A stretch of DNA of 64,000 bases from Duganella sp. 1224 (GTDB lineage Bacteria > Pseudomonadota > Gammaproteobacteria > Burkholderiales > Burkholderiaceae_D): positions 992,001 through 1,056,000 of the forward strand of contig NZ_JACBYS010000001.1 in the NCBI RefSeq assembly GCF_013408245.1, in the 5' to 3' direction. How positions within the stretch are numbered: the first letter of the stretch is position 1; each line of letters begins with the position of its first letter. Made by a program: the position numbers and the translations under genes. Shown in pieces: positions 17,655-25,684 of this stretch. The notes below the pieces were generated by a model, which was not told the DNA's origin, did not search any database, and worked only from the letters and a program-made list of their open reading frames with translations.

Positions 17655-18691
17655 TCCACCACCTGTTCGGCGAACAGCTGGATCTCGACCTCGCCGGCGT
17701 CGGCCAGCGCCTTGACGGTGGCCATGATTTCCTGGCGGGTCTGCTCGATGCGCGACATCGGCACCGGGCCGGCGCGCCGCATCATGTCCTCGAAGGCCTG
17801 GGCCTGGCGTTTCGGCATGGTTTTCAGGATGGCGTCGCGCACCGAGATGTCGGCGCCCTTGAGGGCGATGGCCCACTGTTCCAGCGGCACGTCTTCCAGG
17901 ATGCGGGTGATGGCCTGCTCGGTCTGGTTGCCGAGGATGAAGAAGTCGTACATCGACAGCTCGATCTTGGACACCACCTCCGGGTCGTGCGCGCGCAGCA
18001 GCTCGACCATCTGCGCGCGGTTGCTCGGCAGGCGGTTGAGGATCTCGGCGGTCTGGCGGATGCCCTCGACGCTGGTGCCCTGCGAGTCGAACGAGCTCAG
18101 GCAGCGATCCACCAGCTCGTCCAGCTCCTGCAGCAGGTCGGCGTCGACTTCTTCCATCCGCGCCAGGTTGAGCAGCACCAGGTCGCGCGTGTCCTGCGGC
18201 AGGCCGTCGATGATCTGGCCGGCCAGCGCGGCCGGCAGGAAGGCCAGGAACACCGCCTGCATCTGCACGTGCTCGTTGGAGATGTACTCGGCCAGCCACT
18301 TCGGCGAGGCCCACTGCAGGCGCGCCATTTTCGGCCGCAGCTCGTCGCCGTAGATGTTGTTCAGCACGGTGTTGGCGAGGTCGCCGCCCAGCGCCAGGTC
18401 CAGCGAGCGCTTCAGGTAGGAGCGCGAGGCGCCATGCACGCCCGACTGTTCGCGGTAGTCGTCGAAGAACTTCTGCATCGCGTTCTTGACCGACTCCACC
18501 TTGATGCCGCTCATGCGCGACATCACCTGCGTCACTTCCAGCAATTCCTCGCGCGTCAGGCAGCGCAGCACGGCGGCCGCCGGTTCCTCGCCGATGCTGA
18601 GCAGCACGATCGCCGCCTGTTCCACCGGCGTCAGCTTGGTCGGGATGGCGTATTCGCCGCCATCATCATCCATGTTATTGAGTTCGGCCAT
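17651..18691 (-). CDS. fliG: Flagellar motor switch protein FliG
   Basis: FliG sits on the MS ring and takes torque from MotA. The 346-residue product has N-domain LTPVEQAAIVLLSIGEE. The middle domain has the EHVQMQAVFLAFLPAALAG region, with EHVQ in place of the common EHPQ. The C-domain carries DDVL/EDVPLE-like and ADISVRDAILKTMPKRQA, the torque helix with charged residues. It overlaps fliF by 17 nt and fliH by 4 nt. The length is about 15 residues longer than E. coli FliG. Confidence 0.96.
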   Translation of the reverse strand: MAELNNMDDDGGEYAIPTKLTPVEQAAIVLLSIGEEPAAAVLRCLTREELLEVTQVMSRMSGIKVESVKNAMQKFFDDYREQSGVHGASRSYLKRSLDLALGGDLANTVLNNIYGDELRPKMARLQWASPKWLAEYISNEHVQMQAVFLAFLPAALAGQIIDGLPQDTRDLVLLNLARMEEVDADLLQELDELVDRCLSSFDSQGTSVEGIRQTAEILNRLPSNRAQMVELLRAHDPEVVSKIELSMYDFFILGNQTEQAITRILEDVPLEQWAIALKGADISVRDAILKTMPKRQAQAFEDMMRRAGPVPMSRIEQTRQEIMATVKALADAGEVEIQLFAEQVVE

Positions 18692-20453
18692 TTTTCTGCA
18701 TCCATTGTTTGACGACTTCGGCCACGCGTTCCGGTTCCTTCGCGGCCAGCACTTTCAGGTGGTCGACCATGACGTCGACAGCGGATCCTGGCGGCGGCAG
18801 ATCGTAGTTTTCCAGCAGCGGCACCACCGGCATGCCCGGCTGGGCGGCGCTGCCCCCCAGGGCCGGCGCGCCACCGGCGCCGCCCGGCGCGGCCGTGCCG
18901 GCCAGCACCGCCTGTTCCTTGGCGGCCGCTTCCTTGGCTTCCTTGGCGGCGGCCACGGCGGCCTGCTCGGCGGCGCGGCGCTCGGCGGCGATGCGCTGGG
19001 CTTCCTTCGGATCCGGCGTGAAGCGCACCGTGACCAGGCGCATGATCGGGCGCAGCAGCAGCAGGTAGCCGAGCAGGGCGGCCACGGCGTAGATCGCGTA
19101 CTTGCTGATGTCGACGATGTTGTCGCGCTCCTCCCACCACGCCACTGGCGCGGCCTTGGGCGGGAAGTTCATGGCCGACACCACCAGCTGGTCGCCGCGC
19201 TCGGCGTTGATGCCCAGGCCATTGCGCAGGATCTTGTCGATGTTGGCGATGTCGGCGGCGCTCCAGCCGGTCTTTGGCGTCGGCGCGGCGGCTTGCGCCA
19301 GCACCACCGCCACGCTGAGTTTTTCCAGGCGGCCGCGGCTGCGCTTGGTCTGGGTGATGCTGCGGTCGTAAGCGTACTGGCGGCTGGTGGCGTTCTTGCG
19401 CGCGCTGCCGTCCGGCTGCTGGGCGTTGGGATCGGCGGCGCCGCCGGCGGTCTGCTGGGTGGCGGCGGCCGGGTTGGCGGCGGCCGGCGGCGGCCGGTTC
19501 GACAGCGTGCCCGGCACGCCCATCACCATGCGGTTGCGGTCCTGCTCCTCGCGCATGGCCTCGCTGGTGACCTTGGGATCGGCGCCGTATTTCTCGACGG
19601 TTTCCTCGACGCGGTCGTTATCGACGGCGGCCGCCACCGACATGCGGTAGTTGTCGTCGCCGATCACCGGACCGAGCAGGCCCTTGATGTTGGCCTTGAC
19701 GTCTTCCTGGTAGCGCTTGCTGGCGTCGTTGCCGCTGGTGCCGGCGTCAAAGCCGTCGGCCAGGTCGATGTGGGCCGACAGCAGGTTGCCGCTCTGGTCG
19801 ACCAGGCTGACGCGCGCCGGCGACAGGCTGGCGACGCTGCCGGCCACCATGTTGACCACGGCGGCGATGGCCTCCGGCGACAGCGTCGCGCCCGGTTTGA
19901 GCGCGACCACCACCGAGGCCGACGACTTGTCGCCGTCGGCCGATACGAACGAGGTCGACTTGGCGATCGACAGGTGCACGCGCGCGTGCGAGATGGCGTC
20001 CAGCGTCATGATCGACTGCGCCAGCTCGCCCTCCAGGCCGCGGCGGAAGCGCACGTCCTGGACGAACTGCGACACGCCCAGCGGGTCGTTCTTGTCCATC
20101 AGCTCCAGGCCGGCCGGCAGCTGCGCGGTCACGCCCTTGGCGGCCAGCAGCATGCGGACCTTGCCCAGCAGCGAGTCGGGCACCAGCACCTGGCCGCTTT
20201 CGGGGTGGATGCGGTAGGGGATGTGTTCGGTGTCGAGCACGGTCATCATGTCCGGCGCCGACACTTTTTCGCGCGCGCCGAACACCGGCTTGTAGCTGGC
20301 CTGGTTGCTCCACATGTACATCAACACCAGCGCGGTCAGGCCGATGGCCAGGATCAGCAGCGGGTACAGGGTTTTCAGCAGGGCGGGCGGCAGCGACGGC
20401 GCCGACGGGTTGGCGCGCCAGCGGTCGAAGGCGGACTTGAAGGTGTTAATCAC
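18675..20453 (-). CDS. fliF: Flagellar MS-ring protein FliF
   Basis: FliF forms the MS ring in the inner membrane, the base of the rotor and housing of the export gate. The product has 592 residues. The first membrane helix is near residues 28-48 (LYPLLILAIGLTALVLMYMW) and the second near 440-462 (YAIYAVAALLGYLLLLRPIM). Between them are the ring-building motifs, with FVQDVRFRRGLEGELAQSI conserved. The last residues resemble the FliG-binding tail. It lies 21 nt after fliE. Confidence 0.96.
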   Translation of the reverse strand: MINTFKSAFDRWRANPSAPSLPPALLKTLYPLLILAIGLTALVLMYMWSNQASYKPVFGAREKVSAPDMMTVLDTEHIPYRIHPESGQVLVPDSLLGKVRMLLAAKGVTAQLPAGLELMDKNDPLGVSQFVQDVRFRRGLEGELAQSIMTLDAISHARVHLSIAKSTSFVSADGDKSSASVVVALKPGATLSPEAIAAVVNMVAGSVASLSPARVSLVDQSGNLLSAHIDLADGFDAGTSGNDASKRYQEDVKANIKGLLGPVIGDDNYRMSVAAAVDNDRVEETVEKYGADPKVTSEAMREEQDRNRMVMGVPGTLSNRPPPAAANPAAATQQTAGGAADPNAQQPDGSARKNATSRQYAYDRSITQTKRSRGRLEKLSVAVVLAQAAAPTPKTGWSAADIANIDKILRNGLGINAERGDQLVVSAMNFPPKAAPVAWWEERDNIVDISKYAIYAVAALLGYLLLLRPIMRLVTVRFTPDPKEAQRIAAERRAAEQAAVAAAKEAKEAAAKEQAVLAGTAAPGGAGGAPALGGSAAQPGMPVVPLLENYDLPPPGSAVDVMVDHLKVLAAKEPERVAEVVKQWMQKNGRTQ

Positions 20454-20474
20454 GGTGAAGGCTTTCGCGGAGGC

Positions 20475-20822
20475 TTACAGCGGTAATTTGATCAGTTCGT
20501 CGAGGCCGCCCATCACCTTGTTGCGCACCTGCATCAGCATGGAGAACGACAGGCTGGCGTCCTGGCTGGACAGCATGGCGCCGACCAGGTCGTCGCTCTT
20601 GCCGGCATCGACATCGGCCATCTTCTGGCCGGCGTCGACGTCCATGGCGTTGACGCGCTCGATGGCGCCCTGCATCGACTGGGCGAACGAGGCGGGCTGG
20701 CCATCCTGGGCGCCGTAGTGGTTGGCGGCAGCGATGGTGGGGCTGCTGTTCGCCAGGTTGTGCGCCGCGTTGGTCAGCGACTGCAGGTCGGCCTGTATCA
20801 GGCTGGAGAATCCGTTACTCAT
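20475..20822 (-). CDS. fliE: Flagellar hook-basal body complex protein FliE
   Basis: FliE joins the MS ring to the rod and is the first exported rod-side subunit. The 115-residue product ends with the conserved SFSMLMQVRNKVMGGLDELI helix, the FliE hallmark. It starts with MSNGFSSLIQ. GGGGGT upstream of the ATG serves as ribosome site. It is the first gene of fliE-F-G-H-I-J and is preceded by a sigma-54-like element at 20868-20884. Confidence 0.94.
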   Translation of the reverse strand: MSNGFSSLIQADLQSLTNAAHNLANSSPTIAAANHYGAQDGQPASFAQSMQGAIERVNAMDVDAGQKMADVDAGKSDDLVGAMLSSQDASLSFSMLMQVRNKVMGGLDELIKLPL

Positions 20823-20867
20823 CTTGCTACCCCCGTTTTTACAGCATTAAATCCAGATGACTACCTT

Positions 20868-20884
20868 AGCGAGATTGCCGCCAA
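20868..20884 (-). promoter_or_regulatory. Putative sigma-54 (-24/-12) promoter of fliE operon
   Basis: On the minus strand the sequence reads TTGGCGGCAATCTCGCT. It has the required GG and GC doublets exactly ten bases apart, TTGGC at -24 and CTCGCT at -12 (consensus TTGC). The expected start site would be roughly 35 nt before the fliE ATG. Lateral-flagellar early operons are known to be sigma-54/LafK dependent, which makes the match more interesting. The -12 half is imperfect and a chance match is possible. Confidence 0.4.
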
Positions 20885-21000
20885 GCAGCAAGCCCATGTG
20901 AGAGATATTCCCGCCACCTAGACCAAAGTGCGACACATCTGTTGCGCGTGTCACAGTGTTGTCAGAAAGATGGTGTAGGACTGTCAGACTAAGTCGGACG

Positions 21001-21036
21001 CGGCGGACGGGTGGGACCGCTTGCGGTGGTCCGCCG
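21001..21036. other. Strong GC-rich hairpin in fliE-fliM intergenic region
   Basis: CGGCGGAC at 21001-21008 pairs perfectly with GTCCGCCG at 21029-21036. Inside, ACCGC TT GCGGT can pair at 21016-21027. There is no T run on either side, so it is not a typical intrinsic terminator. It could separate the two divergent promoters or act in a long leader RNA. Confidence 0.45.
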
Positions 21037-21279
21037 GCACCGCCCCGGTGTTGTGGCGTTATCGGCCGAATGTGAAATTTCTTTACGGCACAATTCGGCG
21101 GCGGCCGAAACAGTTATGTTGAAGCAAATCTCGTTATAAATCATTCACTAAGCGCCATTTGTTCACGTATGTTGCAGAGCAGCGTAAGCATCGACAAACT
21201 GAAGTAAGCTTACCGGCTAGCAATATTCTTGTAAAGCGGAATTTGTCTTCAAGGAAATTATTTGGCCAAATATTGTTCA

Positions 21280-21309
21280 TTAGCAATAATGTGAATTTTC
21301 AGGTATGCT
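21280..21309 (+). promoter_or_regulatory. Candidate sigma-70-type promoter for the fliM operon
   Basis: TTAGCA at 21280-21285 and TATGCT at 21304-21309 are separated by 18 nt in an AT-rich stretch. A start near 21316 would give a leader of about 100 nt before fliM. It is a moderate match; no good GG-N10-GC sigma-54 site was found on this strand. Confidence 0.28.
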
Positions 21310-21417
21310 GCTACCGAGATCGTCCTACTTGAGAAAAAATTGCGCCGGAAGTAACCAGTTTTTGGCTGGAAGTGCGATCATTGAGAGTAGGGAAGAATTA
21401 ACCGCCATGGCTCATAC

Positions 21418-22320
21418 ATGACAACGACAAAACAGACGCAACATCAAGTGCTGGACCCGTGCCTGCTCGGCCGTCCGGTGCATTTGCTGCATATTTTTGC
21501 GGCCCAGTTGCGCGACGATCTGGCGCAATCGATGCGCCTGAACATGAACCGCCGCTACTGGGGCGGCTTCCGGGTGGACGACGTGGCGTTCAGCCGCCTG
21601 GATGGCAACGACCTGCGCAGCCGCTGGCTGAGCTTTGCCGCGCCGGCCGGCCAGATCGCCTTTGCGATGGAACGCAAGGTGCTGCTGAGCGTGCTGAACT
21701 ACCGCTACGGCGGCGCCGCCAAGGCCGAGCCCAAGGCGGAGGCCAAGGCCGACGCCGCCGCGGTGGACGAGAGCGCGGTGCGCGTCACCGCCACCGAGGA
21801 ACGGCTGGCTGTGGTGCTGGGACAACAGTTGTGCGCCATCCTGGCCGGCCGCATCGAACTCAACCTGCCCGCCAGCGATAAGCCGGCCCCGGCCGAAGGG
21901 GAGGGCGAGGCGGCCGACGCCGAATTCAAGCCGATGCCCGGCTCGCCGCCGCCCAAGGGTACCTGGGTCATTACCGTCACCGTGGCCGACGCCGCCAGCG
22001 GCGCCACCGGCCAGTTCTGGTTCGCGCTCGACAAGCAGCTGATGGCCTGCGTGCTGCGCGGCCTGCTGCGCGACCGCGACAACGGCAAGAAGGCGCGCAG
22101 CGCCGCGCCGCTGGCGCAGCGGCTGCAGGTCGGCCTGGTCGGCCGGCTGGCCAGCAAGGAAGTCACGCTGGGCAGCCTGTACGACCTGCAGGTCGGCGAC
22201 GTCATCCCGATCAGCCTGTCCAGGGCCGACGTGCTGCTTGAAGACTCGCGCCTGTTCACGGCCGCCGTCACCGAGCACAAAGGCAAACTGTGTTTAACCT
22301 CTTTTGAAGACGCCGAATAA
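21418..22320 (+). CDS. fliM: Divergent flagellar motor switch protein FliM (LfiM-like)
   Basis: The 300-residue product is a C-ring protein with a C-terminal SpoA domain (LGSLYDLQVGDVIPISL, DVLLEDSRLFTAAV) coupled to fliN, fliP, fliQ and fliR. It is shorter than usual FliM (about 330). The first residues (MTTTKQTQHQVLDPCLLGRP) lack the LSQEEIDALL-type CheY-binding motif. The middle domain is weakly recognisable (LLSVLNYRYGG in place of the usual FGGxG loop), with an Ala/Lys/Glu-rich insert near residues 100-115. It ends one base before the fliN ATG overlap (TAATG). The ribosome site is poor. Confidence 0.82.
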   Translation: MTTTKQTQHQVLDPCLLGRPVHLLHIFAAQLRDDLAQSMRLNMNRRYWGGFRVDDVAFSRLDGNDLRSRWLSFAAPAGQIAFAMERKVLLSVLNYRYGGAAKAEPKAEAKADAAAVDESAVRVTATEERLAVVLGQQLCAILAGRIELNLPASDKPAPAEGEGEAADAEFKPMPGSPPPKGTWVITVTVADAASGATGQFWFALDKQLMACVLRGLLRDRDNGKKARSAAPLAQRLQVGLVGRLASKEVTLGSLYDLQVGDVIPISLSRADVLLEDSRLFTAAVTEHKGKLCLTSFEDAE

Positions 22321-22694
22321 TGATGAACATGAACGTAGCCAATCCTAGCGACGCCCTGCTGGAAGACCTGTCCGAGGAGATGATCATCGACCAGCCCGGC
22401 AACGAGCTGACCGACCTCCCGGCGGCCGCGCCGCGCCGCGATCTGCCGGCGATGATGCGCAAGATTCCGGTCACGCTGACGCTGGAAGTGGGCTCGGCCC
22501 GCATCTCGCTGGAGGAGCTGATGAACATCGGCCCGGACAGCGTGGTCGAGCTCGACGTGCTGGCCGGCGAGCCGCTGGTCATCAAGGTCAACGGCACCGC
22601 CATCGGCCGCGCCGAGGTGGTGGTGGCGGGCGAAAACTATGGCTTGAAAGTGATCGACCTCGACGGCCTGAATCTGGACATGATGGCCCCATGA
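22320..22694 (+). CDS. fliN: Flagellar motor switch protein FliN
   Basis: FliN is the lower C-ring subunit and the docking point for FliH. The 124-residue product has a SpoA domain with the FliN signature IPVTLTLEVGSARISLEELM, then IGPDSVVELDVLAGEPLVIK. The N-terminal 40 residues are acidic. It overlaps the fliM stop by one base and the fliP start by four (ATGA). The next gene is fliP; there is no fliO. Confidence 0.95.
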   Translation: MMNMNVANPSDALLEDLSEEMIIDQPGNELTDLPAAAPRRDLPAMMRKIPVTLTLEVGSARISLEELMNIGPDSVVELDVLAGEPLVIKVNGTAIGRAEVVVAGENYGLKVIDLDGLNLDMMAP

Positions 22695-23464
22695 CCCGGG
22701 CTGTGAACGCGCCGTGGCGCCGCCGCCTGGCGCTGGCCGCGCCGGCCGCGGCCCTGCTGGGCCTGGCCGTGGCGGCCGCGCCGGCGCAGGCGGTCGACCT
22801 GCTGGCCAATGTGGTGCCGGGGGCCAAGACCGAGCTGACGGTCAAGATGCAGATCCTGATCATCCTGACCTTGCTGGGCCTGCTCCCGGTGATGGTCATG
22901 ATGATGACCAGCTTTACCCGCTTCGTCATCGTGCTGTCGCTGCTGCGCCAGGCGCTGGGCCTGCAGCAGGGCCTGCCCAACCGGGTCATCACCGGCGTGG
23001 CGCTGATCCTGACGCTGCTGGTGATGCGGCCGATCGGCAACCAGATCTGGACCGAGGCCTTCGTGCCCTACGACCAGGACAAGATCGGCCTGGAAACCGC
23101 GCTGCAGATCGCCGAGAAGCCGGTGTCGCGCTTCATGCTGGCGCAGACCAGCAAGGCGGCGCTGCAGCAGATCGCCCACCTGGCCGGCGAGGACGCCATC
23201 ACCGTGCCGGAGCAGCACGCCTTCACCGTCAAGCTGGCGGCGTTCGTGCTGTCCGAGCTGAAGACCGCGTTCCAGATCGGCTGCATGCTGTTCATCCCGT
23301 TCCTGGTGATCGACCTGGTGGTGTCGTCGGTGCTGATGGCGATGGGCATGATGATGCTGTCGCCGCTGGTCATCTCGCTGCCGTTCAAGCTGCTGCTGTT
23401 CGTGCTGGTGGACGGCTGGACGCTGACCGTGAACACGCTCGTGACGAGCATCCAGGCTTACTGA
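22691..23464 (+). CDS. fliP: Flagellar export gate protein FliP
   Basis: FliP forms the core of the export channel with FliQ and FliR. The product has 257 residues. A cleavable signal peptide (WRRRLALAAPAAALLGLAVA, cut near AQA) precedes the first membrane helix ILIILTLLGLLPVMVMMMTS. The family motif TRFVIVLSLLRQALGLQQ and the late LSELKTAFQIGCMLFIPFLV/DLVVSS segment are clear. FliP folding is normally aided by FliO, which is missing from this operon. Confidence 0.97.
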   Translation: MTRAVNAPWRRRLALAAPAAALLGLAVAAAPAQAVDLLANVVPGAKTELTVKMQILIILTLLGLLPVMVMMMTSFTRFVIVLSLLRQALGLQQGLPNRVITGVALILTLLVMRPIGNQIWTEAFVPYDQDKIGLETALQIAEKPVSRFMLAQTSKAALQQIAHLAGEDAITVPEQHAFTVKLAAFVLSELKTAFQIGCMLFIPFLVIDLVVSSVLMAMGMMMLSPLVISLPFKLLLFVLVDGWTLTVNTLVTSIQAY

Positions 23465-23482
23465 CAGGAAGAGGGCGGACCG

Positions 23483-23755
23483 ATGCTGACACCCGAAATT
23501 GCCGTCGACCTGGTGGTCGAGTCGCTGCACATCGTCATGCTGCTGGTGGTGGTGCTGGTGGTGCCGGGCCTGATCACCGGCCTGCTGGTGGCGCTGTTCC
23601 AGGCCGCCACCCAGATCAACGAGCAGACGCTGAGCTTCCTGCCCAGGCTATTGATCACGCTGCTGGCGGTGATCCTGGCCGGGCGCTGGATGTCGACCCT
23701 GCTGATGGACTTCTGCGTGTCCATCTTCACCCGCGCCGCCACGCTGGTCGGCTGA
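23483..23755 (+). CDS. fliQ: Flagellar export gate protein FliQ
   Basis: FliQ is the small two-helix subunit of the export gate. The 90-residue product begins MLTPEIAVDLVVESL and shows the motif GLLVALFQAATQINEQTL between its two membrane helices. It lies 18 nt after fliP and 9 nt before fliR. Confidence 0.96.
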   Translation: MLTPEIAVDLVVESLHIVMLLVVVLVVPGLITGLLVALFQAATQINEQTLSFLPRLLITLLAVILAGRWMSTLLMDFCVSIFTRAATLVG

Positions 23756-23764
23756 CGCCCCGCC

Positions 23765-24559
23765 ATGGAAGCCCTGTTCGCCCAGCTGCTGCCGACGCTG
23801 ACCGCCCTGTGGTGGCCGTTCTGCCGCATCCTGGCGATGTTCCTCGGCGCCCCGGTGCTGGGCGAGGCGGTGACGCCGACCACGGTGCGCATCCTGATCG
23901 CGCTGGTGCTGGCAGTCATCATGCTGCCGCTGACCGCGGGCGTCGACTGGGGCCCGGCGGCAATCAACCCGTTTTCGCTGGCCGGCGTGGTGGCCACGCT
24001 GGAGCAGGGCCTGATCGGCTTCGTGCTGGGGCTGGCCTTCCATTTCGCCATGTCGGTCATCGGCGTGCTCGGCTTTATCGTCTCGTCGCAGATGGGCATG
24101 TCGATGGCGGTGATGAACGACCCGCTCAACGGCCAGTCGTCGGACGTCACCTCGGGGCTGCTGTCGACGCTGGCCATCCTGATCTTCTTCGCCATCGACG
24201 GCCACCTGGTGATCGCCAACGTCATCGGCCAGAGCTTCCGCGCCTGGCCGCTGGGCCACGGCTTCGGCCCGCTGATGATGCAGACCGTGGCCTACAACGT
24301 GGCCTGGATCTTCTCGGCCGCCATGCTGCTGGCGCTGCCGGTGGTGTTCGCCACCATGGTGGTGCAGATCGGCTTCGGTTTCCTCAACCGCGTGGCGCCG
24401 GCGCTCAACCTGTTCGCGCTGGGCTTTTCGGTGATCACCATCTTCGGCCTGCTGATGCTGGCCCAGGTGGTGCGCTTCATTCCCGAGCACTATGTGCGCA
24501 TGACCAATCTGGTGCTGGAGATGATACGCCAGCAGATGCGGGTGGCCGGCCATGGCTGA
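23765..24559 (+). CDS. fliR: Flagellar export gate protein FliR
   Basis: FliR is the polytopic subunit that completes the FliPQR channel and contacts FlhB. The 264-residue product has several hydrophobic helices (ILIALVLAVIMLPLTAGV, GLIGFVLGLAFHFAMSVIG) and the conserved MGMSMAVMNDPLNGQSSDV loop. It overlaps flhB by 8 nt. Confidence 0.96.
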   Translation: MEALFAQLLPTLTALWWPFCRILAMFLGAPVLGEAVTPTTVRILIALVLAVIMLPLTAGVDWGPAAINPFSLAGVVATLEQGLIGFVLGLAFHFAMSVIGVLGFIVSSQMGMSMAVMNDPLNGQSSDVTSGLLSTLAILIFFAIDGHLVIANVIGQSFRAWPLGHGFGPLMMQTVAYNVAWIFSAAMLLALPVVFATMVVQIGFGFLNRVAPALNLFALGFSVITIFGLLMLAQVVRFIPEHYVRMTNLVLEMIRQQMRVAGHG

Positions 24560-25682
24560 CGAGAGCACCGGCGATAAGACCGAGAAGGCGTCACAGCAGA
24601 AGCTGAAGAAGTCGCGCCAGGAAGGCCAGGTGGTGCGCTCGCGCGACCTGTCGACCGCGATCGGCATCCTGGTCAGCCTGAAGCTGTTCGTCTACCTGCT
24701 GCCCGGCTACATGGCCGAGTTCAACGAGATCTTCCACCAGAGCTTTGCGCCGCTGGACAGCGAGGGCGCGATCGACAACGCCATGTCGAGCGTGTTCAGC
24801 AGCGCGATGCTGTTGCTGATCAAGATGCTGTTGCCGCTGTTCGTGGTGCCGCTGTTCATCGTGCTGGGGGCCATGGTGCCGGGCGGCTGGGTGGTGTCGG
24901 GCAAGCACCTGGAGCCCAAGCTGTCGCGCATGAGCCCGATCGCCAACATCGGCCGCCTGTTCAGCGGCAAGCACGCGTTTGAACTGCTGATCTCGGTCGG
25001 CAAGGCCGGCGTGCTGATCGCGGTGCTGATCCACGTGGCCCGCTCGACCGTGCCCGACTACACCCACCTGCAGATGATGCCGATGGGGCAGGCGATGCTG
25101 AAGGGCTCGAACCTGATGCTGGACGGTCTGATGTCGCTGGTGGCGGTGTTCGTCATCTTCGCGCTGATCGACGTGCCGGCCCAGGCCTGGTTCTTCGCCC
25201 GCAACCAGCGCATGTCCAAGCAGGACCTGAAGGAGGAGCACAAGTCGACCGAGGGCCGGCCCGAGGTCAAGGGCCGGATCCGCCAGCTGCAGCGCGCCAT
25301 GGCGCGGCGCAGCGCCCGCAAGACGGTGCCGACCGCCGACGTGGTGATCGTCAACCCGGAGCACTACGCGGTGGCGCTCAAGTACGACAGCAACAAGGCC
25401 GAGGCGCCGTACGTGGTGGCCAAGGGCGTCGACGAGATGGCGCTGTACATCAAGCAGCTGGCCGCCGAATTCCAGATCGAAGTGATGGCGCTGCCGCCGC
25501 TGGCGCGCGCCATCTACAACACCAGCCAGGTCAACCAGCAGATCCCGGTGCAGCTGTACCAGGCGGTGTCGCAGGTGCTGAACTATGTGCTGCAGTTGCA
25601 AGCATTCCGTGCCGGCCGGCGTAACGCCGCGCCGGTGCGACCCGAAGAAGTAGTCGTGCCCCCATCCATGAGCGAGGTTTAG
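24552..25682 (+). CDS. flhB: Flagellar export switch protein FlhB (NPEH variant)
   Basis: FlhB switches export specificity from rod/hook to filament proteins after self-cleavage. The product has 376 residues. The N-terminal SGDKTEKASQQKLKKSRQEG-type motif (here ESTGDKTEKASQQKLKKSRQ) precedes four membrane helices and a cytosolic domain ending KALKY-like. The cleavage site, NPTH in nearly all FlhB and YscU proteins, reads NPEH here (N268-H271, nt 25353-25364) in VIVNPEHYAVALKY. The Asn and Pro needed for cleavage are kept. The gene is intact and 2 nt before flhA. Confidence 0.95.
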   Translation: MADESTGDKTEKASQQKLKKSRQEGQVVRSRDLSTAIGILVSLKLFVYLLPGYMAEFNEIFHQSFAPLDSEGAIDNAMSSVFSSAMLLLIKMLLPLFVVPLFIVLGAMVPGGWVVSGKHLEPKLSRMSPIANIGRLFSGKHAFELLISVGKAGVLIAVLIHVARSTVPDYTHLQMMPMGQAMLKGSNLMLDGLMSLVAVFVIFALIDVPAQAWFFARNQRMSKQDLKEEHKSTEGRPEVKGRIRQLQRAMARRSARKTVPTADVVIVNPEHYAVALKYDSNKAEAPYVVAKGVDEMALYIKQLAAEFQIEVMALPPLARAIYNTSQVNQQIPVQLYQAVSQVLNYVLQLQAFRAGRRNAAPVRPEEVVVPPSMSEV

Positions 25683-25684
25683 CA

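Larger units (their letters stand above)
20823..21417. other. 595-nt divergent regulatory region between fliE and fliM
   Basis: No gene is seen here. It is clearly AT-richer in its right half (21.1-21.4 kb) than its surroundings. It holds, left to right: the fliE ribosome site and sigma-54-like element (20868-20884), a strong GC-rich hairpin (21001-21036), an ATCGGCCGAA element at 21061-21070 whose heptamer recurs upstream of flagellin, a weak sigma-70-like promoter for fliM (21280-21309), and a four-codon reading frame that overlaps the fliM start. In Flag-2 loci the activator gene lafK often sits between these two operons; it is absent here. Confidence 0.6.

Noticed and set aside
21241-21410. 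Sigma-54 promoter for fliM
   Set aside because: GG and GC doublets such as TGGCTGGAAGTGC have the wrong spacing; no 10-base match with TTGC was found.
22714-24606. 630-codon plus-strand frame across fliP, fliQ and fliR
   Set aside because: Out of frame with three well-conserved overlapping export-gate genes; Arg/Pro/Gly-rich noise.
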